A model generated the notes under the pieces. The model was not told the origin of the DNA, made no database searches, and saw nothing but the letters and a program-made list of their open reading frames with translations. Below are positions 52,831-61,062 of a stretch of 64,000 nucleotides of DNA, piece by piece (positions within the stretch are counted from its first letter, which is position 1; each line of letters opens with the position of its first letter). The stretch lies in assembly GCF_001664485.1 (NCBI RefSeq), contig NZ_CP013630.1, forward strand, positions 3,975,501 through 4,039,500, in the 5' to 3' direction. The DNA is from Rhizobium sp. N324. GTDB taxonomy: Bacteria > Pseudomonadota > Alphaproteobacteria > Rhizobiales > Rhizobiaceae. The translations under genes and the position numbers were made by a program.

Positions 52831-54084
52831 TCAGTGCGCCACCGCCGCCGCCGCCGCCTCGTCGATCAGCCGGCCGCTGCGGAAGCGCTCCAGCGTCAGC
52901 CCGGCGTTGAACTTGTGCGGCTCGTCGCGGGCAATCAGATGCGCGAAGAGATTGGCCGAGCCAGGCGTCGCCTTGAAGCCGCCGGTGCCCCAGCCGCAAT
53001 TGACGTAGAGCCCGGGAACCGGCGTCTTCGACTGGATCGCCGAACGATCCGGCGTATTGTCGACGATGCCGCCCCATTGCCGCATCATCTTGACGCGCCG
53101 GAACATAGGGAAGAGTTCGCAGATGGCGTCGAGCGTATGGGTGATGATCTGCAGCCCGCCGGTTTGCGAATAGGAATTATACTGGTCGGTGCCGGCGCCG
53201 ATGACGAGCTCTCCCTTGTCGGACTGGGAGATATAGGCATGCACCGTGTTCGACATGACGACGCACGGAAAGATCGGCTTCAGCGGCTCGGAGACCAGCG
53301 CCTGCAGCGGGCTCGATTGCAGCGGCACGCGCACATCGGCCATCTTCATGATCGTCGACGTGTGGCCGGCGGCCGACACGGCAACTTTCTTGGCGCCGAT
53401 GAAACCGCGCGAAGTCTCGACCCCGGTCACGCGTCCATCGGGGCCGCGGCGGATGCCGGTGACTTCGCAATTCTGGATGATGTGCACCCCGCGGTCCGAG
53501 GCTGCGCGGGCATAACCCCAGGCGACCGCGTCGTGCCGCGCCGTGCCGCCGCGCCGCTGCAGCGCCGCGCCGTTAATCGGGTAGCGGGCGCTCGCCGAGA
53601 TATCAAGCGGCGGGCAATAGGCCTTGGCCTGCTCCGGCGTCAGCCATTCATTGTCGATGCCGTACAGCCGGTTGGCATGGATATGCCGCTTGAACGACTG
53701 CTGGTCGTGAATATTGTGCGAGAGCATCATCACGCCGCGCGGCGAATACATCACATTGTAGTTGAGCTCCTGAGAAAGCCCTTCCCAGAGCTTCATCGAA
53801 TGCTCGTAGATCTGCATGCTCTCTTCGTAGAGATAATTCGAGCGGATGATGGTGGTGTTGCGCCCGGTATTGCCGCCGCCGAGCCAGCCCTTTTCGATCA
53901 CCGCCACATTGGTGATGCCGTGCTCCTTGGCGAGGTAATAGGCCGCACCCAGCCCGTGGCCGCCGGCGCCGATGATAACGACGTCGTATTCGGCGCGCGG
54001 CTCAGGCGAAGTCCACTGCTTCTCCCAGCCCTTGTGGCCACGAAGGGCCTCCCGCGCCACGGCAAAAACCGAATATTTCCGCAT
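52831..54084 (-). CDS. soxB: Sarcosine oxidase, beta subunit
   Basis: The 417-residue FAD/FMN-binding catalytic subunit. It shows the FAD fold (YDVVIIGAGGHGLGAAYYLA, about 33-52) followed by VIEKGWLGGGNTGRNTTIIRS. RHDAVAWGYARAA has His184, probably the residue that covalently carries FMN in related enzymes (His173 in Corynebacterium). The start ATG at 54084 gives the standard MRKYSVFAVAREA and has AGGAGA upstream; an in-frame ATG at 54330 adds 82 unsupported residues. It is the first gene of soxBDAG. The 295 bp upstream (54085-54379), shared with the divergent FecR gene, hold no other gene. Confidence 0.95.
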   Translation of the reverse strand: MRKYSVFAVAREALRGHKGWEKQWTSPEPRAEYDVVIIGAGGHGLGAAYYLAKEHGITNVAVIEKGWLGGGNTGRNTTIIRSNYLYEESMQIYEHSMKLWEGLSQELNYNVMYSPRGVMMLSHNIHDQQSFKRHIHANRLYGIDNEWLTPEQAKAYCPPLDISASARYPINGAALQRRGGTARHDAVAWGYARAASDRGVHIIQNCEVTGIRRGPDGRVTGVETSRGFIGAKKVAVSAAGHTSTIMKMADVRVPLQSSPLQALVSEPLKPIFPCVVMSNTVHAYISQSDKGELVIGAGTDQYNSYSQTGGLQIITHTLDAICELFPMFRRVKMMRQWGGIVDNTPDRSAIQSKTPVPGLYVNCGWGTGGFKATPGSANLFAHLIARDEPHKFNAGLTLERFRSGRLIDEAAAAAVAH

Positions 54085-54379
54085 CCGCCTTCTTCTCCTA
54101 TAGGGCAAGGGCTGTTCTCCGCGCCCATACAAATCGCAAATCCAAATGCGGCACAACGGTTCTTTTGCGACAGCCAAATGCTTTGCTTTTGACACTGAGC
54201 GACATGATGCCGAAAACTGCGCGGTTTTCGCAGACAGCGCGCGGCTTCCGAGGCTGTTCGGCGGGATGAAGCAAAACCGGCCTTCCTTGGGGCCGCCGCA
54301 CGGCGCTAATCCAAGTGGGCGAGAAGACAAGCAGTTACTAAAATGTTAATTCACCCCATGTTCCCGGGGTTCCTGTATC

Positions 54380-55402
54380 ATGTGGGGTCGGCGTTCATTA
54401 CTCCAGGCGCTTTGCATTGTGGTTGCCGTCGCGCAACCGGCACTCGCCGCCGAGCCGGTCGGCCAGGCTGTCGTTATCAAGACGGAGGTGACGGGACAGA
54501 GCGGCCCCATCGAAGTCGACACCAGCGTCCATCGCAACGAACGCATCAAGACCTCCCCGTCCGGACTTGGCCAGTTCCTGTTTCGTGACGGCACGAAGCT
54601 CGCGGTCGGCTGGGGCTCGTCGGTCGTGATCGACAAATATGTCTTCGATGATTCCCAATCGGTCAAGAAACTCACCATCAGAGCGGCAAAGGGCACGTTT
54701 CGCTGGGTGAGCGGCAGTTCCAATTCCTCCGCCTACCAGATCCTCACACCCGCCGGCACGATCGGCGTGCGCGGCACCGCTTTCGATTTCTATGTCGGCC
54801 CCGATGGCACGACCGCCGTCGTCCTGTTGAACGGCGCCGCCCGGTTTTGCGGCCCGGGCGGCTGCCGGCAATTGCAGCAACGCTGCGATTGCGTGGTGGC
54901 CAAGCCGAACGGCAACATGTCGGCGGCACGCCGGGTGGATCCGAGCATTCTCGATACGCTCGGAAATCCCCGCGCGCTCCCCTTCCTCTCCGGCAATCAG
55001 CGGCTTTCAGGCGGCATCGGCATGCTCGGCGGCTGCAACATGGCGTCAGCCGCGCCGGAGCGAAAAGACAGAAAACCGCCGCCGCCGGCGATTGCGCCTG
55101 TGCCGCAAAGGCAGAATCCGCCGCAGAGGCAAGCCGAGCCACAGAAAGAGCGGCCGAACAAGCCCGACAAACCGCATCATGACAAACCGGATCATGACAG
55201 GCCGCATCACGACAAGCCGGATAGGCCCGACAAGCATGATGGCCATGGCCGGCATGACAACGACGGCAAGCCGGGAAATCATGGCGAGGATCATCGAGAC
55301 CATGACCGCCATCATGACGGAGACCGCGATCGCGATCATGATCGTGATCATGACAGAGACCGGGCCAACGACAGGGGCCGGAATTTCCATCGCGGACGCT
55401 GA
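54380..55402 (+). CDS. FecR-domain secreted protein with His/Asp-rich tail
   Basis: A 340-residue protein with a signal peptide (SLLQALCIVVAVAQPALA-AE, cleavage near 23). A FecR-type domain follows (about 50-170), with RIKTSPSGLGQFLFRDGTKL, TFRWVSGSSNSSAYQILTPAG and TIGVRGTAFDFYVGPDGTT. The last 110 residues are proline-rich, then a low-complexity tail of His, Asp, Arg and Lys (repeats like HHDKPDHDRPHHDKPD and RDHDRDHDRDR) that could bind metal ions. FecR domains outside iron-dicitrate systems often pair with CHASE2 cyclases; here the CHASE2-cyclase gene is convergent with a 6-bp gap. It has no FecI sigma-factor gene nearby. Confidence 0.85.
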   Translation: MWGRRSLLQALCIVVAVAQPALAAEPVGQAVVIKTEVTGQSGPIEVDTSVHRNERIKTSPSGLGQFLFRDGTKLAVGWGSSVVIDKYVFDDSQSVKKLTIRAAKGTFRWVSGSSNSSAYQILTPAGTIGVRGTAFDFYVGPDGTTAVVLLNGAARFCGPGGCRQLQQRCDCVVAKPNGNMSAARRVDPSILDTLGNPRALPFLSGNQRLSGGIGMLGGCNMASAAPERKDRKPPPPAIAPVPQRQNPPQRQAEPQKERPNKPDKPHHDKPDHDRPHHDKPDRPDKHDGHGRHDNDGKPGNHGEDHRDHDRHHDGDRDRDHDRDHDRDRANDRGRNFHRGR

Positions 55403-55408
55403 AGTCCC

Positions 55409-57580
55409 TCAGTCGGCGGCGCTCTTTTCGCTCCCCTCCGGCGCCTCGCGAAAATGATCGGCCCTGCCGGATATGCGCTGGTAGAATTCCGCCAGAGCGC
55501 CGGTCACCTGCACCGCCCTGAGCTTGACGGCACCGATCAGTTTCCGGCTGTTCCGCGAATGTGATTGCAAGGCCTCCATCAACTGCCTGTGAACGACCTC
55601 TAGCGCAGCGAATTGCTGAGATGCCGCGACCCGCTCATCACCGACGACGGCAAGGATCTGCGTCCGGCTGCTTTTTCCCTTGAGCGGTAGGGCGCCGGCC
55701 TCGATCAGCGCCATCCCCTGCACCGACCTCGCCGTGCTGTCGGAGATGAGGATATCGAAGCCGACCTCCTTGCAGCATGACTCGATGCGGGCCGCGACGT
55801 TGACGGCATCACCGACCGCCGAATAGTTGAAGCGTGTCTTGGCTCCCATATTGCCGACGCAGGCAAGACCGGTATGGATGCCGATGCCGATCCCGACCTG
55901 TTGTCCGGGTCCGAAGCCGAAGGCGTCGCCGGCGTTCAATTCGGCGAGCGTCTCGCGCATGGCAAGCGCTGCGCGGACAGCCTTGGTTTCATGATCGGTC
56001 ACATCGACGGGCGCATTCCAGAACGCCATGATCGAGTCTCCGATGAACTTGTCGAGTGTGCCCTCATTGGCCACCACATGGCGGCTCAGCGCATCGAGCA
56101 GCGTATTCAGGAAGGCAACGACGTCGGTCGGCGCCAGCCGCTCGCTGATCTCGGTGAAATTCCGGACATCGACGAACATGACCGTCAGTTCGCGATCATC
56201 GCCGCCGAGGCGCAGGGCATCGCGGGTGTGCTCGATACGATGGAGCAGCGATGGCGAAAGATAATGCCCGAAGGCGCGCCGCACCGCCCGCCGCTCCCGG
56301 TCGATCACCAGGATCCGGAAGGACGTCGCGGCAAAATGAATGATCGATCCGCTGACGATCGGCGCCAGCGGATCGAAAAGAAGCCCGGCATAGAGAAAGG
56401 AGAGCCAGGAGGCCACGAGTGCCAGTGCCGTAATCAACAGGCCGCAGATCAGCGCGACGGCAGGGCTGACGAAGGTCGTCACCACGACGAGCAGGCATCC
56501 GAGCACGGCAATCGTCAGGATTTCCAGTCCGTCCGCCCAGTCGGGCCGTGACAGGAAATGGCCGGAAAGCATCTGCTCGACCGCCTGGGCATGCAGCGAA
56601 ACGCCGGGCACGTTCTCGCCGAGCGCCGTGACGCGGATGTCCTGCAGGCCGGCCGCCGAAGTGCCGACAAAGACGATGCTGCCGTCGATGGCGGCCGCGA
56701 CTTCGGGAGAGGCGCCTTCGGCCGCAAGCACCTGCCGGGCGGATATGTACCGCTCGGCCCGGTCGGGGCTGACATAGAGCCAGAGTTCGCCCGCCGCCGT
56801 CAGCGGCACGACGAAATCGCCGATCTTCGCCGATGTCATGATGCCGGCGCGATCGGGCGCGCCCGACAGAACATAGGTCGACGCCCCCTGCGCGACGCGC
56901 AGCGCCTCGATGGCGAGATTGGGATAGAGCTGTTGGCCGTCGGTCAAAAACAGCGGAACCGCCCGCACCACCGGCGAGGGATTGCCGGGATTGAGGCTGA
57001 TATGGCCGAGCCCGGCCGCATTCGCCTCCAATTGCGGCCTGAGCGGCGTCGAGGCGCCGAGATAGGGGGGAGCCGAGACAGGGCTTTCGCCCGTGAAGGC
57101 GAAACCCGCTTTGACAGGCGGCCGATAACTGCCCTCATTGGAAAGGCCAAAGCCGAGCACGACGGGCTTCTCGGCAATCGACCGGGCGAATATCTCGTCA
57201 TTGTCAGGCAGCTTCTCGGCAAGTGACGGATCGACGCCTGCGGCCTCGCGCACGACATTGCGCGGCGACAGCCGGTCCGGCTCCGAGAACAGGATATCGA
57301 AGGCGATGGCGGAAGCGCCCATTTGAGAAAGCCGGTCCACCAACAGGGCGAGCCGGTCCCGCGGCCAGGGCCATTGTCCGAATTCGCGCAACGAGGCCTC
57401 GTCGATATCGATGACTCGGACTGGCATCGGCTCGAAGGTCCTTGGAACCAACCGCTGATATTCGTCGAAGGTCACACCGCGGATCAGCTTGAAAATCCCG
57501 GGATCTTCCGCCCGCAGGATCGTGAGCAGCGCCACGATCACCAGGCCGATAACGACACCGAATTGCTGGACTCGCGTCAT
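55409..57580 (-). CDS. CHASE2-domain adenylate/guanylate cyclase
   Basis: A 723-residue membrane protein. After an N-terminal membrane helix comes a large extracytoplasmic CHASE2 sensor (about 30-340), with VRVIDIDEASLREFGQWPWPR, AFDILFSEPDR and FVGTSAAGLQDIR. Three membrane helices follow (about 355-440), then a class III cyclase domain with VMFVDVRNFTEISERL, LDKFIGDSIMAFW (metal Asps) and YSAVGDAVNVAARIE. It probably makes cAMP in response to an envelope signal. The ATG at 57580 has GGTGAG upstream; 57694 is rejected. It is convergent with the FecR-domain gene and divergent from the next cyclase gene. Confidence 0.92.
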   Translation of the reverse strand: MTRVQQFGVVIGLVIVALLTILRAEDPGIFKLIRGVTFDEYQRLVPRTFEPMPVRVIDIDEASLREFGQWPWPRDRLALLVDRLSQMGASAIAFDILFSEPDRLSPRNVVREAAGVDPSLAEKLPDNDEIFARSIAEKPVVLGFGLSNEGSYRPPVKAGFAFTGESPVSAPPYLGASTPLRPQLEANAAGLGHISLNPGNPSPVVRAVPLFLTDGQQLYPNLAIEALRVAQGASTYVLSGAPDRAGIMTSAKIGDFVVPLTAAGELWLYVSPDRAERYISARQVLAAEGASPEVAAAIDGSIVFVGTSAAGLQDIRVTALGENVPGVSLHAQAVEQMLSGHFLSRPDWADGLEILTIAVLGCLLVVVTTFVSPAVALICGLLITALALVASWLSFLYAGLLFDPLAPIVSGSIIHFAATSFRILVIDRERRAVRRAFGHYLSPSLLHRIEHTRDALRLGGDDRELTVMFVDVRNFTEISERLAPTDVVAFLNTLLDALSRHVVANEGTLDKFIGDSIMAFWNAPVDVTDHETKAVRAALAMRETLAELNAGDAFGFGPGQQVGIGIGIHTGLACVGNMGAKTRFNYSAVGDAVNVAARIESCCKEVGFDILISDSTARSVQGMALIEAGALPLKGKSSRTQILAVVGDERVAASQQFAALEVVHRQLMEALQSHSRNSRKLIGAVKLRAVQVTGALAEFYQRISGRADHFREAPEGSEKSAAD

Positions 57581-57827
57581 GATCTCACCGGGTGTCCCCT
57601 CCACGGCCCGCAGAGTGGCCCGCACCGGCCTGCAGGCTACGCCGCTTTCGCTCCAAACGCCATTCGGACATGCCGTGGCGGTCCTCTCTTTCAATGGGCC
57701 GCGCTACACATCCGGGTTAGACCGGCTTTTGGCTATATGCAGGGCTTCGATCTTGCCGGGCAGCCGGCGAAATGTTCTTGTAGCAGTCGAAAATCGAATG
57801 CCTTCCAGAGAAGAACGAGGGGTCGCC

Positions 57828-59417
57828 GTGATTTCCGAAACCGCCGCGCGCCGGAGCGGCTATTGGCTGATTGTCGTCGTGCTGGCAATGCTCGCGGGAT
57901 TGCCGCTGGCCGTTTGGCTCGATATCAGCGATCTCTCGGGAAATACCTTGCGGCGTCAGGCGCGCGACATGAGTTCGCTGATATCGAGCATCCGCGCCTA
58001 TTATTCCGCCAACGTCGTGGGCCGTGTTCTCGCTGCCCACGCCAGCGGTGCGACCGACGGCACGACCGTCTCGCACAACTACGCCAATATACCAGGCGCC
58101 ATTCCGCTGCCGGCGACGCTTTCCCTGGAACTCGGCGACGTCATCAAGGAGCAGCAGGCCAATATCACCTACCGATTCGTCTCCGACCTGCCGTTCAAGA
58201 GCCGCGCCTCCCACGAACTCGACGAATTCGAGAACAAGGCTCTCGCCGCGCTGCGCGCCAATCCGCAGCAAACTCTGAACGATCTCACCCGTGTCGGCCT
58301 GACCGACACCTTGCGGTTCATCACCCCCGTCGTCATGGGCCAGGCCTGCGTGGCCTGCCACAATAGCCATCCGGAAAGCCCGAAGACCGATTGGAAAGTC
58401 GGCGATGTGCGCGGCATCCAGGAAGTCATCATCCGGCAGCCCTATGCCAGCAACGTCTTCGCCTTCAAATACCTGCTCTGCTATTTTCTGTTCGTCGCCG
58501 TCATCGGCATCAGCTTTATTCTGCTGCAGCGGCAGCAGGCGAGCGCGATCCATAGTGCCAACCAGGATCTGGAAGCGGCGAACGAGTTCCTCGCCAGCGT
58601 TTCCCTGAAGATCTCGCGCTATCTCTCGCCGCAGATCTACAAGAGCATCTTCTCCGGGCAGAAGGATGTGGTGGTCCATACCGAGCGCAAGCGCCTGACG
58701 ATTTTCTTCTCCGACATCAAGGATTTCACCGCCACCACCGAGCGGCTGCAGCCGGAAGCGCTGACGGAGATGCTCAACGAATATCTGACGGAGATGTCGA
58801 ACATTGCCCTGGAACATGGCGGCACGGTGGACAAGTTCATCGGCGACGCGATGCTGGTGTTTTTCGGCGACCCGGAAACCAAAGGTCCGGAAGAGGATGC
58901 CAAAGCCTGTCTGCGCATGGCCGTCGACATGCAGCGCCGTCTCGGCGAACTCAAGGACAGATGGCGCAGAAACGGCACCGAAGAGCCTTTCGTCGTCCGA
59001 ATGGGCATCAACAGCGGTTATTGCAATGTCGGCAATTTCGGCAGCAGCGACCGAATGGACTATACGATCATCGGGGCGGAGGCCAATCTCGCAGCCCGGC
59101 TGCAATCGATCGCCCAGGGCGGACAAATCGTCATCAGCTACGAAACCTATGCGCTGGTCACCGAAATCGTCGACGCGCACCCGCTGCCGCCGATCACGAT
59201 GAAGGGCATACAGCGCGAGATCGTGCCCTATGCGGTGGATGGGCTGACGCTAGGGGCCGACCATAAGAGCCGCGTGCTCAGCGAACACTTGTCGGGCCTC
59301 GACCTGCATCTCGATATGAGCCGGCTGGAGCCGGCCGATCGCCTCCGGGTCAGAACGGCTCTCAAGGAGGCGATCGCAGCGCTGGACGAAACCGCGGCCG
59401 AGACAGCCGGATCGTGA
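57828..59417 (+). CDS. Cyclase with DUF3365 CxxCH sensor region
   Basis: A 529-residue membrane protein. One N-terminal helix (YWLIVVVLAMLAGLPLAVWLD) leads into a periplasmic DUF3365 region (Tll0287-like) holding a haem-type motif CVACH (C174-H178). A second helix (FKYLLCYFLFVAVIGISFILL) and a class III cyclase domain follow, with IFFSDIKDFTATTERLQ, VDKFIGDAMLVFFGDP and YTIIGAEANLAARLQS. It probably couples a haem-bound redox or gas signal to cyclic nucleotide synthesis. The start is ambiguous: a GTG at 57828 with GAGGGG upstream is favoured; an ATG at 57798 has no ribosome site. Divergent from the CHASE2 cyclase gene. Confidence 0.85.
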   Translation: MISETAARRSGYWLIVVVLAMLAGLPLAVWLDISDLSGNTLRRQARDMSSLISSIRAYYSANVVGRVLAAHASGATDGTTVSHNYANIPGAIPLPATLSLELGDVIKEQQANITYRFVSDLPFKSRASHELDEFENKALAALRANPQQTLNDLTRVGLTDTLRFITPVVMGQACVACHNSHPESPKTDWKVGDVRGIQEVIIRQPYASNVFAFKYLLCYFLFVAVIGISFILLQRQQASAIHSANQDLEAANEFLASVSLKISRYLSPQIYKSIFSGQKDVVVHTERKRLTIFFSDIKDFTATTERLQPEALTEMLNEYLTEMSNIALEHGGTVDKFIGDAMLVFFGDPETKGPEEDAKACLRMAVDMQRRLGELKDRWRRNGTEEPFVVRMGINSGYCNVGNFGSSDRMDYTIIGAEANLAARLQSIAQGGQIVISYETYALVTEIVDAHPLPPITMKGIQREIVPYAVDGLTLGADHKSRVLSEHLSGLDLHLDMSRLEPADRLRVRTALKEAIAALDETAAETAGS

Positions 59418-59592
59418 CCGGATAGGGTCAATCGCGATTTTTCCACCCGCTTCCCATATCCATCTGGACTTCCTATAGCCGATCTGCTATCTCGCATCAC
59501 CAATCGCAAGGCTGCGGCCGCGCGAACGTTATATTTTTGCCCACTGGCGCTGCGCCGCCGCAGGCATCACCAACCAAAGGAACGTGATTCTC

Positions 59593-59805
59593 GTGCAGGT
59601 ACTTGTCCGCGATAACAATGTCGATCAGGCTCTCCGCGCTCTCAAGAAGAAGATGCAGCGCGAAGGCATTTTCCGCGAAATGAAGATGCGCGACTACTAC
59701 GAGAAGCCGTCGCAGAAGCGTGCACGCGAAAAGGCCGAGGCTGTTCGCCGCGTTCGCAAGCTGGCCCGCAAGCGCGCCCAGCGCGAAGGTCTGGTCGCAC
59801 GCTGA
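59593..59805 (+). CDS. rpsU: 30S ribosomal protein S21
   Basis: A 70-residue, very basic protein of the small ribosomal subunit, read from a GTG start: (M)[21 protein letters not shown], with [20 protein letters not shown] and a lysine/arginine-rich tail. An earlier in-frame GTG at 59584 sits too close to the AAAGGAACG ribosome site, so 59593 is chosen; it also gives the standard N-terminus. It has its own strong terminator. Confidence 0.96.
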   Translation: MQVLVRDNNVDQALRALKKKMQREGIFREMKMRDYYEKPSQKRAREKAEAVRRVRKLARKRAQREGLVAR

Positions 59806-59844
59806 GCGTTGCCGTCGTTTTTTCGACGTTTTCAGATGCATTGT

Positions 59845-59877
59845 GGCGGGGGCGATGGGTTCGCCACCGCCTTTTTT
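59845..59877 (+). terminator. Terminator of rpsU
   Basis: An 11-pair stem with one mismatch (GGCGGGGGCGA at 59845-59855 with TCGCCACCGCC at 59861-59871) is followed by six T residues. A weaker CGTCG/CGACG hairpin with TTTT lies just before it (59813-59832). Confidence 0.85.
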
Positions 59878-59940
59878 AGTTTGCCGCTGAAGATCGCATA
59901 TCCCGGTATCGGATATGCCGCATGGGGAAAGCGAGCCCGA

Positions 59941-60807
59941 ATGGCTGTCAACACCTTCAATCCGTCCCGCGCCTGGCGCCTGCAGAAAACCGCATTCCTG
60001 CCCGCTTTGGCGATGGCCGCAATGTTCGGCCTTGCCGGCTGTGAGACGACAAACACCACGGATGCCGTGATCCGCATCGACAAGGCGCAGGGTTCGGAAG
60101 AAAATATCGCCTCGCTAACGGCTGTCATCAACGCCAATCCCAAGGACCCCGAAGGCTACAACGTCCGCGGTTCCGCCTATGGCCGCGGCGGCCAGTTCCG
60201 CCAGGCGCTGAACGATTTCAACACTGCATTGCAGATCAATCCTCGGTTCTTCCAGGCCTATGCCAACCGCGCCCTGGTCTATCGCAATATGGGCCAGCAG
60301 GCCCAGGCGATCAGCGATTACAATGCCGCTCTGCAAATCAATCCGAGCTACGACGTCGCCTATATCGGCCGCGGCAACGTCTATCGCATGGCCGGCCAGG
60401 ACGACCAGGCCTTCAACGATTTCGACAAGGCGATACAGCTCGGCACCACCGATGGCCGCGCCTATCACAATCGTGGCCTGATCTACCAGAAGCGCAATCA
60501 GCAGGACAAGGCGATCGACGATTTCTCGAAGGCGATCTCGCTCGCGCCGAATTCGCCCGAGCCCTATAATGGCCGCGGCATTTCCTATATCGCGCTGAAC
60601 GACAACGACAACGCCTTTGCCGACTTCAACCATGCGATCGAACTCAACGGCAACGTCGCCGAATCCTGGGCCAACCAGGCGCTGGTTTACGAGCGGCGGG
60701 GCGACAAGGCGAAGGCCGCCCGGTCCTATCGCCATGCCGTCGGCCTTGATCCCAAGTACCAGCCGGCCCGCGATGGCCTCACCCGCGTCGGCGCCTCAGC
60801 CGGCTAA
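59941..60807 (+). CDS. TPR-repeat lipoprotein
   Basis: A 288-residue protein with a lipoprotein signal peptide: MFGLAGCETTN places the lipidated Cys in the lipobox LAGC near residue 35. After it come about five TPR repeats (PEGYNVRGSAYGRGGQFRQA, FFQAYANRALVYRNMGQQAQ, YDVAYIGRGNVYRMAGQ, DGRAYHNRGLIYQKRNQQ, PEPYNGRGISYIALNDN, PKYQPARDG). It is anchored in the envelope and probably mediates protein contacts. Similar to NlpI-type lipoproteins, but the match is only by architecture. The ATG at 59941 is chosen for the signal peptide. A 9-bp hairpin (60820-60841) after it lacks a T-run. Confidence 0.88.
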   Translation: MAVNTFNPSRAWRLQKTAFLPALAMAAMFGLAGCETTNTTDAVIRIDKAQGSEENIASLTAVINANPKDPEGYNVRGSAYGRGGQFRQALNDFNTALQINPRFFQAYANRALVYRNMGQQAQAISDYNAALQINPSYDVAYIGRGNVYRMAGQDDQAFNDFDKAIQLGTTDGRAYHNRGLIYQKRNQQDKAIDDFSKAISLAPNSPEPYNGRGISYIALNDNDNAFADFNHAIELNGNVAESWANQALVYERRGDKAKAARSYRHAVGLDPKYQPARDGLTRVGASAG

Positions 60808-61062
60808 GGACGCGAGACGGGCGGCCGAAATATCGGCCGCCGCACGGGCCTCGAAACGACAGACCGAAAACCTGCCTTCGGCCTCGATGACATATCATAG
60901 TATGTTGCAACCTGCTCCTGCTCCACCTAACATGGCGCTGCTTCGATAGCCTGCTATCGGGCGTTCGAACCATGTTGAGGGCGGCTTGCGAGAGATGCGG
61001 ATCTTTGCTTTCCTGACCGCTCGCGAAAACCGTTGCCCGCTGCATGCGATGTGGCGCAATAA

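Noticed and set aside
55140..55380. Tandem DNA repeat in the FecR gene tail as a repeat array
   Set aside because: The repetition is irregular and codes for His/Asp-rich residues; it is a low-complexity protein tail, not a CRISPR or satellite.
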